A DNA stretch of 64,000 bases from the NCBI GenBank assembly GCA_921293015.1, contig OV121092.1:35037764-35101763 (forward strand), given 5' to 3'. Numbering within the stretch: the first letter of the stretch is position 1; each line of letters opens with the position of its first letter. This DNA comes from Phorcus lineatus (taxonomy: Eukaryota > Mollusca > Gastropoda > Trochida > Trochidae). The translations under genes were made by a program, and so were the position numbers. Under the pieces are notes generated by a model that made no database searches, was not told where the DNA came from, and saw only the letters and a program-made list of their open reading frames with translations. Positions 26,063 to 39,266 of the stretch are shown piece after piece.

Positions 26063-29000
26063 GTTATCTCGAAACAATTTATGTTTTGCAACACAAACAA
26101 TTACACTTGTAAAACTGCTGTGTTGACATTTTTTCAACAGAGACATCACGTTTTCTAGTAAATGGGTAAATGGAGTTATTGATTTCACGTTCAATGATGA
26201 TAAATACTGCATAATGTTTCGGGGACAGGCTGCTGTTGAGTAATTAATCAATTAACAAGAATCTGGAAAGTGCTGAGTCGGACAAAATCGACTTGACATC
26301 CTTATATTCTAGTTTGTCGCTTTGTTAGATGTGCTCGAAACTATGTTTTTATGCAATAATTCCCGTTCCTAAGCAATAATTTGAATCGATAGTTGTAATG
26401 TCATCTTCTAAGACTAGTAATGACACAAAAACCATCTCAGATCAAAATCAATGTTTAATTTTTTATTAGATGCAATGATGAAAAGTTGAACATTTTTGCC
26501 TTTCGATTCCAATCACGTAAATATGAACACAATCATACAACTTCTGAACAAATGTCTAAAATCTACATAATATAAGAAATTATTTTGCTCGCCTAGTTGG
26601 TTATAAATAGATGAATAGATAAATATATATATATAATCATTTTCAAGCAGCCACTTAGTCCGATTCTATACAGTAAAGATGATAAAATTTATAGTGTGAT
26701 GATAAGCAAAAAGCGTAAGTCTTACGATAAATTAACTGAACACCAAATAAATGTAACACTTCTTTAAATATCAATTGTCCCAATCCATGAAAATATGGCG
26801 ATTACGATATTATCAGTAAATTCTCAAGTCACTTATTTTAGCACGAAAGACTAAACTTGTGATATGTTTAAACACAATGACCAAGTTTCTCTGTACACAT
26901 AACTTTTCATAATATTTAGATTAAAATAGGTGTAATATTTCTTTTAGTGTTCAGTTTATTTTCATTGTTACTCAGACAAATCAATCTAATGCAAAATTGA
27001 GGAGGCCAAATTAATCCTTTACATTTTTTACTCACGATAGATAACGTCTACATAAAAAATTCAATCTTCCAAACCCCGAAAGAAAAGTAATGCTACCGCC
27101 CTTTTGACATTTGCACTTCAGGACACTGAAAATATATAGAAACATATTTTTAATTAAATTTCAGATCTTTCATAACTTTTCCTCGACTCAGCTAAATAAC
27201 AAGACCAAACATAAGCCCGTTGGGAGCTGTCAAAGTATTCTACATGAAGACTACATACAAACGTGATATAAAGAGTTATATGCACTTGCAAACTGAAAGC
27301 ATTCAATCAAAACGCCATCATACCGCATGGCCTTTGGGGCGTTACAGAGACGTTAACCCTTAGCCCTTGGCAGACGGTGCATGTAAAACACATAGAGTGT
27401 TTAAATTGCGAATAGTTATTCAAATCACATAATCTGTGAACTTTCTGTATATGTTTTTAAATCGTTATGAATATGTTAACTTTAGGAGTTTATAAAGTCT
27501 TTTTAAAGGGGCAGAAGCATGTTATACAATTAATTTCTTGAAATTTTGCCAGATTAACATTAGATTATGCTAAATGTATTATCTTTAGATGGTCAAAAAA
27601 ACTCATTAATAATCCCGATAATCCTTTGACATAGATGAAATAATCAAGTTTCAAACAAAAAGCACTAGCTGCCAATTTTAACAATTTAAACATATTTTCG
27701 CTCAGCTTATACGATTTTTTAAAAATCTGCTTTTTTTCTTCTAAATGTTGTTTTTCATTTGGAAATATTTATTTGTTTTCGTAAAATCACTTAATGTATC
27801 TAAACACGCTACATACAAAGTTGAAAATGGAAAGTTTTCTGGATAAAAACTTCATTATTTATTAAATGCATGACGTAGTTGAGAATATGTTTACTCCTTC
27901 ATCGACTGTAAGTTAGGGAATAAAAAATGGGATGCATTTCTTTTGTAATAGTTATACATTCATTTCTGGTTTATTTTGTTTTATGAAATACTCCGAATGG
28001 GCACACGTGAAGGATTACATTACTTTACTGACTTTACCTGAACTAATGATCGAATAAATGTTATCATTGATAAGAATATATACGCGTCTGTTCTTATGTA
28101 ACCTCGAAATCCATATTGAAAGAATATAGAATCAAATCCTTGCTTGCTCCCACAGCAATAATGAAGACTGAGATCGTTGATTACCAAGTTGACTGATGTT
28201 GTGTGATCCACATGAGGCATTTATCTTAGTCATTTTCAGCTCATGTTTAGGTTAATATCTATGGGAAGCTGAAAGAGTTTTCTTTATTACCAAAAATTGA
28301 TAATCGTACCCTCTGTATGCTTAATATACTTATCTGTTGATTTTATGATATTATCAGGTCTGTTTAATGTGCACCATCCGTCAATCCGGCATTAGGCTTA
28401 TCACTTATGGAAAAATTACACAATAATTGCATTTTTTATTGACACAGCAAGAAAAAAAATAATATTTTGATTAAAATTTGAAAAAAAATTGCTGAGAATA
28501 TGACTGAAAAAAAGACAAGATTTCGCCTGCACAAAGCAACCCTGGTCTGCAAAGGGTTAAGCCGGCATACGGGTCGACCTTTGTCAATATTGCAATCGCG
28601 ATGATTGACAGATGAGTCACCCGTATGACAGGTGATCACGGTCCACTGCCCACAGCGAGAACGCGCTGACATCAGGTATAATAATCATCGGCAGGTAACG
28701 TACTTTATCAATCACATGATTGGGTCGATCTCGTCTACTGGCGTCGGTTCAGGCGATAGCACAGGCTCAAAGTGTACATCATACACGGTATTGGATGGAC
28801 ATGAGTAGTTTTGGTTTGAGATAGTCACCTTTTATCATTCTAGTAGTAATACAATATTTAATTTATTTCCGGTCATTTTGATATGATACCACATGTTAGA
28901 CACAAATCGTTTGATTATTTATCACAAAAAGGTAAAGTGTTTTATTAATCAATGATCGGGTCACTGAAAAACTGCTTAACAAAAGTATGTTTTCGTTATC

Positions 29001-29063
29001 ATTTGGAATGCTATATCTGTTATAAATGACTCAAATAGAAGTCGTATCGTTACCGAAATGAGG
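26063..29063. other. Intergenic DNA
   Basis: No gene recognised. A patch at about 28530-28760 is richer in GC and CpG than its surroundings and has TATCAGG/GTGATCACGG-like short motifs. It could be an unannotated exon, promoter or conserved element, but I cannot show which. Positions 27503-27530 carry another TTTTAAAGGGGCAGAAGCA end resembling the TTAA MITEs. Confidence 0.4.
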
Positions 29064-29150
29064 TTAGATTGAGATTTAACACCGCTCTTAAGAGTATATA
29101 ACTTATATCACGGCTGCTAGTATTATTGCAAGGAGTAGGCCTGCATCACT
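29064..29150 (-). repeat. tRNA-derived SINE family, truncated copy
   Basis: This matches, in reverse orientation, the 3' half of the family seen at 39264 and 61085: the AACACCGCTCTTAAGAG and CGGCTGCTAGTATTATTGCA blocks. The tRNA head is missing. Confidence 0.65.
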
Positions 29151-30860
29151 ATTTGGATAAAATAAGATCCCAAATACCATGTGGCCTGAGTTAGTTTCAA
29201 ATCGCCTTTCTAAAAAATGTATCTTTATCACCCAAATCTCAGGATTATGATATTTTCTTGTTTTCAAAAGTAGTTCAAAACTGTCCATGTAGGTGTTAAA
29301 AGACGAAATTCTGCTCCCCATTTACATATATATATATAGTTATATTATTTACATTTGTCGTAATGTCTGCTGTAAATACGTTTCCTAAATTACGGTTGAG
29401 TCATTTTTCCAGTTTTCAGTCACGTATCGCGACTTCGACTTGTTCATTTTCTCTTTACTAAGCTGATCAGCATTAATATGGTTATTTTGAGAATAAATAC
29501 TTCTCGATCAAGTGACGCAATTATCAAACTGGATATATATTTGATCCTGACAACATACAATGTGTCCATTTGGTCGTAAAAAAATTATCCCGACGACGTT
29601 TTAAAACTTAATGCATTTTAGTAACATTTTAGATATTAACTTGGATCTTTTCGGTCAGACACGCTTATATATGGTAGGGAAACATACCGAAAGAAATGGC
29701 AATAACATGTTATTTGATAGTGGTTGCAAAGTAATAGAAACGTCTTACAAACAAACAAGCATATGGTATACATTTCCACAGTCATTAAGTAATTAAAACA
29801 TCTGATAGTGTTACAATGCGAAACAAATACGATTTTGCTGTTATCACGAAAGCTGACAAACATATCTTCATTTCTAAAAACTTAAAAAGTCAGATAACAA
29901 TCATTTGTCCGACAGGTGTTTCTCGTGTCATTTTAGATAACATCTTTAGCACGTCCCATGGTTGTAAACGTCATAGATTTCACTGATATTTGACAGTCGA
30001 CATACTGAGAATTCCGTGTCTCATCTCGAGTGTTAAATATCACGTGCAAATCGTGGTGATACATTTCACCACTTTCGGCGACCAGTTACATGCCAGCTCT
30101 TATGTCAACATGTCAACATAGCACGATCAAAGCACGAGTAGTTCATAAAAAGTGTTTTACATCTGGTGATAAATAATGTATGTGTCTGTTATGTCTGAGT
30201 GGATTATGTCTATGATAGACGAAAAATATAATGTTTGCCTCTATTCAATTAAAGCAAAAATAAGATTATTGATTTCAAACATGTCTTTTATACGTCAGCC
30301 TGTTAAAGAAGCGTAAGTTTATCCACATATCTCATACAAAATCTTGATATCTATAAGGCCAAATGCCTCGCATTTCCATCTATAAAACCAGCCAATGATA
30401 TGACTCCCAATTAGCAATAGCTGCACTACCCGGATGGCAGGGCCATATGCTTCTCGGACTTCGCTTTAAACTCCTTGCATAACGACATTGGTTACTAAAA
30501 TTCCATAAGTGACAAACTTTAGCCATAACTAACCAGCTGTCACGATACATACGCGCTTATGTGAAGATATATACCCAATTTTGTCTTATATTGATTTTGG
30601 TCATATAATTTGCAATATAATTTCAGATATGACTACTAGCTGATTAGAAATGTTTAAGTATGACATGATTGTACCGAGTGTGTAATTAACAATTGTTGCT
30701 ACTAAAGTACCTATAATGAATACAGAATGCTGTTATACAGAATGAAAGTAAAGTCATATAACCCAAGTGTTTCAAATCTTGCTGTCTTGCGTGGCTTGCT
30801 ACTTAAATAATAAGTAAAAGTGCAACCTATTTTACCAGAAATATTGTGGGCTAGATAACG
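29151..30860. other. Intergenic DNA
   Basis: No gene or mobile element recognised. Confidence 0.5.
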
Positions 30861-30865
30861 GTGTT

Positions 30866-30990
30866 AGTATCTACAGCGAAACGTCGCAATCCTACGATAA
30901 AGAAGTTGTAAATCCATATAAATTGTTCTCTATTCATCTCTCCAACTTCTAAATGCCCCTCAAAGAAGTCAATTTAAAATAACGAACATT
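30866..30990 (+). repeat. Dispersed repeat (GAAACGTCGC family), copy 2
   Basis: It contains AGCGAAACGTCGCAATCC, AAAGAAGTTGTAAATCCATATA and CCAACTTCTAAATGCCCCTC. It shares the inner block with 10925-11075 but has the outer block on the right side and inverted, as expected if full elements carry this block at both ends. Confidence 0.65.
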
Positions 30991-32279
30991 ATTTAAAAAA
31001 TCTATTTATCTTGTTACTGTACACGTGTCACCAAAGAAAATTCTGTTAACAAAAGTCACGATGTTTATTTATGAATACACATAAAAACGTTTCTTATACA
31101 GAGAAAAAATATTATGAGTTTCTACCCACATGAGTTGTTTTATAAAAAAATTCAAAGACGAAAGAAAAGATGTTTATTTAGTCATTAATCTATAACTATA
31201 ATCATACTGTAGCACAGTGCATGTAAGTGAGATAGGATGTATGTTTGAGAAATACCATATAAAGACAGACCTAAGGAGATAAAGCTTTTGAACTAGAGTA
31301 GACTATCGGGAAGTCAATGAAACAACCATATCATTGTATTAGCCTATCCCACAAGTATGCCAACAACGTTTAGAGGGTTAGCCCTATATCTCCTCTCTGT
31401 GCAAATACATGTTTATCATGAATTGGCAAAAGTCGGACATAGATTGTTTCCCCCATTTCACAGTTAGGACACGTCCCAAGGGGATGTATTATTGTCGGAC
31501 ACGAACGCTCGGTAGGGGGAGGGGGATAAACGTGTTATGTACGATGTTGCTCGTTAAATCGTTGTCACTGGAGAATCCCATTGAGACTGAGAGTAAAGGA
31601 ATGTCAATGACTAAATCAAGTGGAAAGGCTTTATTGAATAATAGAACGTCATTAAGAGGCTTAGTCGATATCAATTTCAGATTATGTGGTCAAATATTGC
31701 AGAAATGTGACCTATATTTTTATTTATTAGATAAGGTCATTATTTGTCTCTTTTGGAAATGATACATTGATTGATTTTCGTTATAAACACTGTATTCTGT
31801 TATTTAAGATTAGTTTCACCTGATATATGATTTTCATGAAAACGCGAATATTTTGTAGTATAACATGTAGAAAATTCGGTTGAATATACTTTGTCGCAAC
31901 ATTTCCTATTTAGTGATGAAGTGGATGCATATTTGAGAAAAAGGTATTGCATAATGTTTGTAATAACAGACACAACTCATGTGGCTTTAGTCTCAGGACA
32001 AATGATTGATTTATCACAACTATAGAAAAAGTTTCAGGGCACCAAATCTCTAAAAATATTTGTCATGCAATTTGTATTCCTTTGAAATAATAACATGAAT
32101 AAAGCATACACACCCACACTTACGACCTATTTTGAACTCTACTCGAATTACCTATTTTAAGGTCATGTGAGCTTTACTTCAAAGTGTTTAAGGCCCGACC
32201 TTGTGAACAGGAATATAATTCTTCTTTTCAAATAAGACACCCACATACTTTCTATGACTATGGGTAATGTCAGTATACA

Positions 32280-32282
<3 letters not shown>
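30991..32282. other. Intergenic DNA
   Basis: The 117-codon + strand frame at 31409-31762 has no recognisable domain and no splice or promoter support. Nothing else seen. Confidence 0.4.

Positions 32283-32367
<85 letters not shown>
32283..32367. repeat. (AT)n microsatellite
   Basis: About 42 uninterrupted AT dinucleotides. It generates an Ile-Tyr repeat frame on the minus strand that is not a gene. Confidence 0.98.
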
Positions 32368-32370
<3 letters not shown>

Positions 32371-32542
32371 GAATAATAGCTGAGAATATAATGACTTGTC
32401 TAAGAGATAAATCCGCTTAGTCATGTGACGACAATCATGTGAATCTACTTTAGAGAACAATAGCTAAAATTGGTACGTAAATAAACATTTAATGACAAGA
32501 TACACTCAGGATATCCATGTGACTACAAATGTGACTTCACCA

Positions 32543-32575
32543 TTTAAAGGGACAGTACCACGTTTTTTTTAGATA
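32543..32575. repeat. TTAA-MITE-like terminus
   Basis: ATTTAAAGGGACAGTACCACG followed by a T-run resembles the ends at 35955 and 61795. No matching right end was found nearby. Confidence 0.45.
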
Positions 32576-32654
32576 AATAAAGTTATCCTATGAAAAGAAA
32601 ATAAATGTTTCCTATTAAAAGACAATGTGTTGTTTTATATAAAAGCAGAAGAAA

Positions 32655-32975
32655 TAATGATTTTATGGATTCACAACTTCTTTATTGTAAAGAGACTCGG
32701 CGTTTCGGTGTTGATACTAAAGAGATTATTAGCCTTTATTAAGTAAGTGATACTGAACGTTACAACATTGTGAATATATGCATTTTTGGGTCACAAAACC
32801 ACAGTCACAAATAAGGACTCAAAATCAGCCATCTATGATCATTTCCATGCAGGCCCATCCTAAAAATAACATCCTTCGGAACAACATGGACACCAGTCAC
32901 TCAGATTGCAAGATTGTAAATCAATAATTTTTCAATTTCTTCATCACATCAACTTCTAAAATGACACTTAAAGAA
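32655..32975 (-). repeat. Dispersed repeat (GAAACGTCGC family), copy 3, inverted
   Basis: Read on the minus strand it has CGAAACGCCGAGTCTC and AATAAAGAAGTTGTG at one side. At the other side it has TTCTTTAAGTGTCATTTTAG, the worn outer block. The order matches copy 1 at 10925. Confidence 0.55.
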
Positions 32976-33735
32976 AAAAGCAGTTTAAAACGAATGTACA
33001 TTTCCCTACCTCAAATGATACAGATTATCACACAAAATTTTATGAATGACCTGCCATTAATTATATTTTGGATACACTGTTACTAAAAAGTAACTCAGTA
33101 CTCATTGAGCAATAAAAATTATTTGCAGTAAAAAACCCGAGAGGTGCTTTTGTTCGTGTATAGCAAACAGCTGTGTCATGCAGGCTTCTATCGAAATGTA
33201 CATTATTTCAGACGGCCATGTATAAATACGAACAAATAGTTATTGAATTTGTATTAAAAAGGAATTACATGAACATTATTACATATTAGGTTCAATTATT
33301 AAGTGAACGTAGAATCACGAGGTTAATGCATTTCACAGCGTGTATCTTTATTCAAACAAATGCAATAATTGTTTTGTTACCACTTTGTGACAGTGTTTTT
33401 TCTTATAAAAAGAAATTGACCATTGAACGATTTCGTAAGAGAAGTTCGTTGCCAAATGTCATGTAATACTACAGAAATAATCGACTTATGAAATGGTTAA
33501 AGATGCACACTATAACAACCAAGACCGACTTTTATCACATGTTGGACATTAAATTTTTCAAGCATACATGTGTTCCGTTTGTGTCAGTTGAATAAGTGAT
33601 TATCAATGACACCGAAAATGTTGATATCATTTAATATACGATCGAATCTAGAAATGCGACTATAGAGACATGTTACGATACGGTACGTATCACGATTTGT
33701 TACCCGTATGGTTAATCATACGTGGTGACATATTT

Positions 33736-34110
33736 TCAAGTTCAAGTTCAAGTTCTTTATTCACTAAAACCACTCACAGTGGTACACAGTACATTTTTAC
33801 ACAATCATTAATGCATTTTTCTCAACGAGGCAACATCATATTTTTGAAAGTTGTTCAGAGATACATCTAATGAATTTACTGAGTTTATTTTAAGTATAGT
33901 TAGACATATTTCCAATATGAGCACATGTGCACACATCACTTTTGCCACATATGCCGCCACCGCGAGGTACCGTTTCTCGTCGTCTGTGACGTTTATCGTG
34001 ACGTCATATAGGAAAGCAGGCCATTTTCGGAATATTTCAGTGCATTTTTTATTGAATAGAATCGGTAATAAAGAAATTATTGTCTTCGGAAGTGTATCAT
34101 ATTGCATTTA
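33736..34110 (-). mobile_element. Likely 3' fragment of a third LINE
   Basis: On the minus strand this ends in three units of GAACTT after an AATAAAGAACTTG-like signal (33738-33760), a tandem-repeat LINE tail of the same kind as LINE 1. Upstream, a 99-codon minus frame (34107-33808) contains DDEKRYLAVAAYVAKVM, which resembles the C-terminal helix after the zinc knuckle in LINE proteins. An alternative is a shorter insertion ending at 33902, because GACATATTT occurs at 33727-33735 and 33903-33911. The 3' end is better supported than the 5' end. Confidence 0.55.
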
Positions 34111-34192
34111 CGAAAGTCCTGCGAATTTGTGTATAACTGGCTATCGCTCGGGTAATACAAAAATTCACGCTCGTTTCTTTAAAGCCATATAG

Positions 34193-35950
34193 CACACTTC
34201 CTCAGGTAATAATCTCTATGTATAAAAACAAAACGATTTGATACGATACACGTCACAATACCTTGTTTTTAGGGATTTTTTAATTTTAAAAATATCATTT
34301 CAACTTGGTTTCTAGCGTAAATTACCAATTTGCTACATGTAGGTTAGCAGTACAGAACATGATACAGGCGATGTATCACAGGATTAGTTTAGCAAATTAA
34401 TAATTGATAATATGATATATCGTTACAAGTCTCAATCAAAACCCATATTGATCGTATACAATCATTTACGCATTCATTAATCTGATATATACTCATTTAT
34501 ACATTCTTTTGGCATGTTTACATTAAAATAGAAAGATAATAAAAGTTGAGATTACAACAGTTAGATTTCAAAACAGCATGGTGTCAATCTTAACAAATTG
34601 AAACACAAAACTTACGATAGAATAATTTAAAAATATATACTAAGTATCAACGCACATTATGAATGAATAAAACAAACGCAACACATGTGCTGTTTTGTAC
34701 CACGTTTAAAACCATCCCCAATTTCATAGCTTTTAACGAATATTCATGTCCGTTTGATGTGTTATGACAAGCATTTAAAATTAATAGCAAATTTATGATG
34801 TTTCATCACTAAAAGCGAACATAACAAGATCAAAGATGACAGGATCCATTTCACTAGATTTGATGGGACGTATTTCTAAAAATAACACTTATTCATAAAG
34901 TTATTATAATCAATATGTACATAAGATTCACCTTAGTCAAATGTGTGTTGTTACTATAATGGCAATTCGAAACATTTAACGTCATGTCTTCTCATCATTC
35001 TAAAATTATAATTTTATTTAAAAACTCCAGTCCATGTTAGTGTGACAATTTTTTTTTTCAAATTTGGCTACTGCAACATGTTTGGTTTCGTTAAAATTAG
35101 AAAGCAATATTACAGATACATACACGTGTATGAAAGTAAAACAACAACGTTAAAAATCAAACAATAAAATCATTTGATCTCATCTTTAATTGTGTTAGTC
35201 GAGTATCCTTTGTCATATTTAAAAAGCAAATTCGGATTTTATTAATAATATATCCGCGTCTCTCCATGTTTGTAATAGGCTTTGCTCGCAGAAACAAAAC
35301 ATATCGATTGGTTAAACAATGTTACTAATCATCTATGTAATGTTGATCGTATCGTCATCATAAATCATAAACAGGCCTCTTCATAATATCATTGCCCGTA
35401 AAACCTTACAGCGTGACGCTACGTCATCGTCTATTTAATGTACATTCACCGCATGCAAACAGACAGCAAGAGGGAATGCCCGTCTTCATCTTGCCTACAT
35501 TTCATATCGCCTACACTATAGTAAAACAAATAATGGATTAGTGTACATCATACTTGTATCCTTAACCCCCTTAAGTAATATGAACTCTTCCAAAGGAAGT
35601 GGTTAGACTCATTTCAGGTTATGTTTTCCCCCCAATTTTTAATTAAGGTAAATCCCTTTTAAAATGCTCTCTTTGTCTTACAATTGTATTTGCAAATAGA
35701 GATATCTTGAGTTATTCAGAACGTGATCTAAAGCGTATTGAAAGCTTAGCGGTATAGAGGATACTAAATGTCCTTCCATGTCATAATATTTTGTATCGAG
35801 AGACAATGGTTTCGTTTGAAGCGATCAAAAGCGAGTATGATACCAAATCATTCACAAGTTTACTTAAGAAATAGACTGAGAGCATTTGAAATAATGGATT
35901 GACAGTGTGTAAATCATAATATGAACACTGAATGCGTTCCATAGATTTAA
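34193..35950. other. AT-rich intergenic DNA
   Basis: No gene recognised. Confidence 0.5.
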
Positions 35951-35954
35951 GTTT

Positions 35955-36045
35955 TAAAGGGGCAGTAGCACGTTTTTCACAGATTAATGTCGTCAATTTG
36001 TCCCCAATAACAATATTTTATCGATATTAGAAAAGTGTTCTACAT
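35955..36045. repeat. TTAA-MITE left end, partial
   Basis: TTTTAAAGGGGCAGTAGCACG, followed by CCCCAATAAC and TATCGATATTAG, follows the same order as the left end of the MITE at 61799 (AGCACGTTTTATCAG, GGCCCCAAA, TATCGATG). The copy is interrupted or truncated where the SINE copy at 36050 begins. Confidence 0.55.
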
Positions 36046-36049
36046 ACAT

Positions 36050-36247
36050 TAAAGGTGTTGGTGCAATGCTACACTGAAATTGAGAACATTACCACCCATA
36101 GTTCGCTAGTTCCAGCAAATGCTCGCAGGTTTCATGCGTACTCAGTATATTGTTGCGGGCTGTCTCCGTGAAAAAATTCTAGCAGCCGTGTTACAAATGA
36201 AACATACTCTCGAAAGAGACGTAAAACCGCAAATCACCTCACTTTGA
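36050..36247 (+). repeat. tRNA-derived SINE family, head-less copy
   Basis: Blocks such as GGTGCAATGCTACACTGAA, GTTCGCTAGTTC, CTAGCAGCCGTGTTAC and the CGTAAAACCGCAAATCACCTC end are shared with copies at 39264, 51858 and 61085. The tRNA-like head is lacking. Confidence 0.7.
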
Positions 36248-37600
36248 AAATTTTATAACGTTTTTTATGAAGAGCAACTAAATTTATGAAACTAAAGATG
36301 TAATGCATTGACGATAGATTATATCGAATAAATCACATCGGATGCATTCGTTTATATGTTTCTGCATGAAAGCTACAAGTTACATCATACAAGTATGCCC
36401 TAAACCTACGGCAAAGGTTACAATTAAGTACATTTACTTTCCACAGAGTCATTTGGACTTATCATCTCATTTCAAATGAAATTTGATATAAGAAAAAAAC
36501 TTTGACATCCTTTTTTTAAAAATCAAACGAATAGAACGTTAAACATGGTATTCATGAACCGTGAAATTTTGCAATGATTAATCCTTCACTGATAGCGCGG
36601 TATTGTCCGGGTTTGATTATTTAAGGGTGAGAGCAGGGTAAATGGGTACCCTATGATTTGCTCCCTGAAATCGTTTTGTGTTTTCAAATCCCCAAGCAAT
36701 GACTAACGCGCAAAGATCGTCCCCCTTTCAGCGTGTTGAAACAGCGTGGGTCGTACATACTCGTAACAGCAATGTCTAGCAGCGGGTAGCCAGCGAACAG
36801 GTAAAGGGCGTAGTGATACACACGGACGGATAAATAGTGAGTAGTGCGGCGGAAGCTGTCACGCATGACAGGTGGCTAATTATCTAATGTGTTTGAAATC
36901 TACTTCTCTTAAAGCGGCAAATGTGCATCAAGGGATAGATGCAGTGTTCGGAGCAGACATACGGATCAAATATGAATTAATGTGATTGGGAGTTTCGTAT
37001 GCGATATTGTATTAGATTTCATTTCTCGATTTGATGAAGAAAAGAAATAAACGAAGTCATGGTCACTGGACCGTTTTACATCAGTATACCGGGAACGCTG
37101 TAAATGCCGTTTTCTTAACCTTTAGAGTATGTTTTGTGATAAAATCTTGTATATGTGCCCATTGAAGCATGTTCCTTAAAATGTTTGTTTCTCACATCTA
37201 TATCACCTCATATCAATTAAAATTGCTTCAATTACTAGGCAGTAAATAATATCAACTATCTTTTTGGCGAAATTAAATGCTCTTTTTCTAATTGTTGTTA
37301 AAAAGCATATCCCAATGTTTTAAGTTAAGTCTAGATGAAATGAAATGAAAATTCGAACAGGACCTATCGGCTTTTGGCGTTCTCACATTTGTAGGCTATT
37401 CTTTTATTCAACATAAGCACACTATCATACATTTACTGGTCGGAAATGCATCTCCTGATAAAAAAATTGCTTTTGGACCTCGACAGATTGAAATATGAAC
37501 GGTTTTGAAATGAAAAATAATAAGAAGCTTTCAAGATATCAATTTACAACCAGGGACAAAGGTCTATAGAATGTCTACCTGACGATGGCGATAGTGATTC
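36248..37600. other. Intergenic DNA with a GC-richer patch
   Basis: Positions 36595-36885 are clearly more GC- and CpG-rich than the neighbouring DNA and include ACGCGCAAAGATCG and AGTGCGGCGGAAGC. No exon with clear splice sites was found, so it may be regulatory or an unrecognised repeat. The remainder shows nothing. Confidence 0.4.
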
Positions 37601-37607
37601 GGTGGTT

Positions 37608-38215
37608 CGGGGGGTGGGGGGGGGGAGTGTTGATAGGGAACAGAATTCTATTTTTTAAATGGACACCCTCTTATGTAAGACGTAAGGGAAGTTAGTGTAA
37701 ATAATTTGCACTTTTTTAGTGTAAAGTCTATATGCGAAAATTCGACACCCTTTAATGTAAGATGGGGGAGGGACCTGCATGGGGTGAGGGGTCATTGTAA
37801 CAAATTTGGCTCTCTGTTACAGTAGACTCGGGTGAAGCGGATATGTTGTGGATATGTTACAAATCGGTCACCCTTTAATGTAAGATGGGGAGAGGATCTA
37901 ATGTAGAAAGTTTGGCACTCCTTTAGATGTTTTCTAAGATGACTAAAAAGGGGGTATGTAAACATTGGACAATCTTCTATGTAAGTTTGGTAGAGGGTTT
38001 AATGTAAATTATATTCACTTTTGGTGTAAAATCGGATGAAGAAGATTTGTAAAACTGGACACTAACTAACGTAAGATGAGGAGAGGAGTTTATGTAACAA
38101 ATTTGGCTCTCTTTTTAGTGTATGCATATTGAAGTGGATATTTCAGGCTCGCAATTATATGAGATCGGTTAAGGAGGATGTCAAAAAGGGGATACCCATT
38201 TCATGTAAGACGAGG
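37608..38215. repeat. Degenerate long-period repeat (TTTAATGTAAGATGGGG)
   Basis: A G-run (37608-37626) is followed by about six worn copies of a unit that starts GACACCCTTTAATGTAAGATG. The starts lie near 37663, 37743, 37866, 37968, 38058 and 38191, so the spacing is 80-135 bp. Many units also share AACAAATTTGGCTCTCT and TTTAGTGTAA. It is an old satellite-like array without coding content. Confidence 0.75.
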
Positions 38216-38219
38216 ATCA

Positions 38220-38845
38220 GGAATAACAAATACTAAATACACTATTCAAATATTAGATCGAGCTAGAGAAAATATAAGGAGAAATAAATGAACCAGTTTT
38301 AGTGTAAGATATGAAAAGCATATAACCATCGATATAAATGTAGGTCACTATACCGATATAGTATATGACTTCTATCGATATCTCCTTTGCTTGTGAGACG
38401 GGGTGTATAACATTTGGGACACTCTACAAGTGCATGTCAGATGCATGGGGAGAGATACATATGTCAGCGTCTCACCTGGCCGACTATCAGGTATCCAGGT
38501 GTGTTTGCGTACAGAGTTGTCAGTTACCGCCGATCTATACCCTAAATATAATCCGATTATCATAATGCTGTACAAATATCTGTACAAATATATCAGATGC
38601 TTGAAACGAGTCTTGGTGACAAACACTTGGGAAACGAGGACGATTTTCACTTACTCAGCAAAAATATATACACCGATTTTCTTGTAACCACGTTTACTTA
38701 GTATGTATTGTATGTTCATTTCAGCGAATATCAGATGACGTTGTTACTCTAATTGGGGCTGCTGTATAAAGTTGGTTGTAAATTTCAACCTCGAAATGTA
38801 TTCAGTCGCTGACAATTGTCAATAAATGCCATGAAAAGCCTTAAT
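38220..38845. other. Intergenic DNA
   Basis: No gene recognised. Overlapping short frames around 38365-38690 show no domain. Confidence 0.45.
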
Positions 38846-38851
38846 ATTTAA

Positions 38852-39266
38852 AGAGACACTAAGTGAGTATTTGGAGTAATTTCTGCCAAACTTTTTCAAT
38901 GGTATCATTTAAGCGAGATGTAATGAGTGTTATGTGTAAAGAAAATAGGAACGTATTAAGTAGCGATTATGATGTAAAGCTTGATATTTTCGCGAGAATT
39001 TCTCAGCCAGTTTGTTAGGTTATATAACTCGAAGTCATTTAAATGGTAGCATGATTTAGCCTTTTGATAAAACATTTGACTTGTTTTGAGATTCCGTTTT
39101 AAAAGAGGTTTGTTTTATCACATATTTTTCTTTGGGGATTAATATTAGAGTTGTTTTGAATTTCTTTCATAAGAATGCAAAAAATCTCAAAACCTAAATT
39201 AATTTTGCATTCAGATTCGTATCAAAGTCAAACGAAATGTAAATTAAGATCACGGAGTTGTCTCTA
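38852..39266. mobile_element. TTAA-flanked MITE, copy 2
   Basis: The left end AGAGACACTAAGTGA follows TTAA (38848-38851). The right end TCACGGAGTTGTCTCT is followed by ATAA, a worn TTAA. The left ~70 bp (GCCAAACTT, TCAATGGTATCATTT) and an internal TTAGGTTATATAACTCGAAG align with copy 1 at 9137. No transposase frame is present. Confidence 0.72.

Noticed and set aside
31409-31762. 117-codon + strand frame
   Set aside because: No domain, no signal peptide and unusual composition. An antisense frame of similar length exists, as expected by chance.
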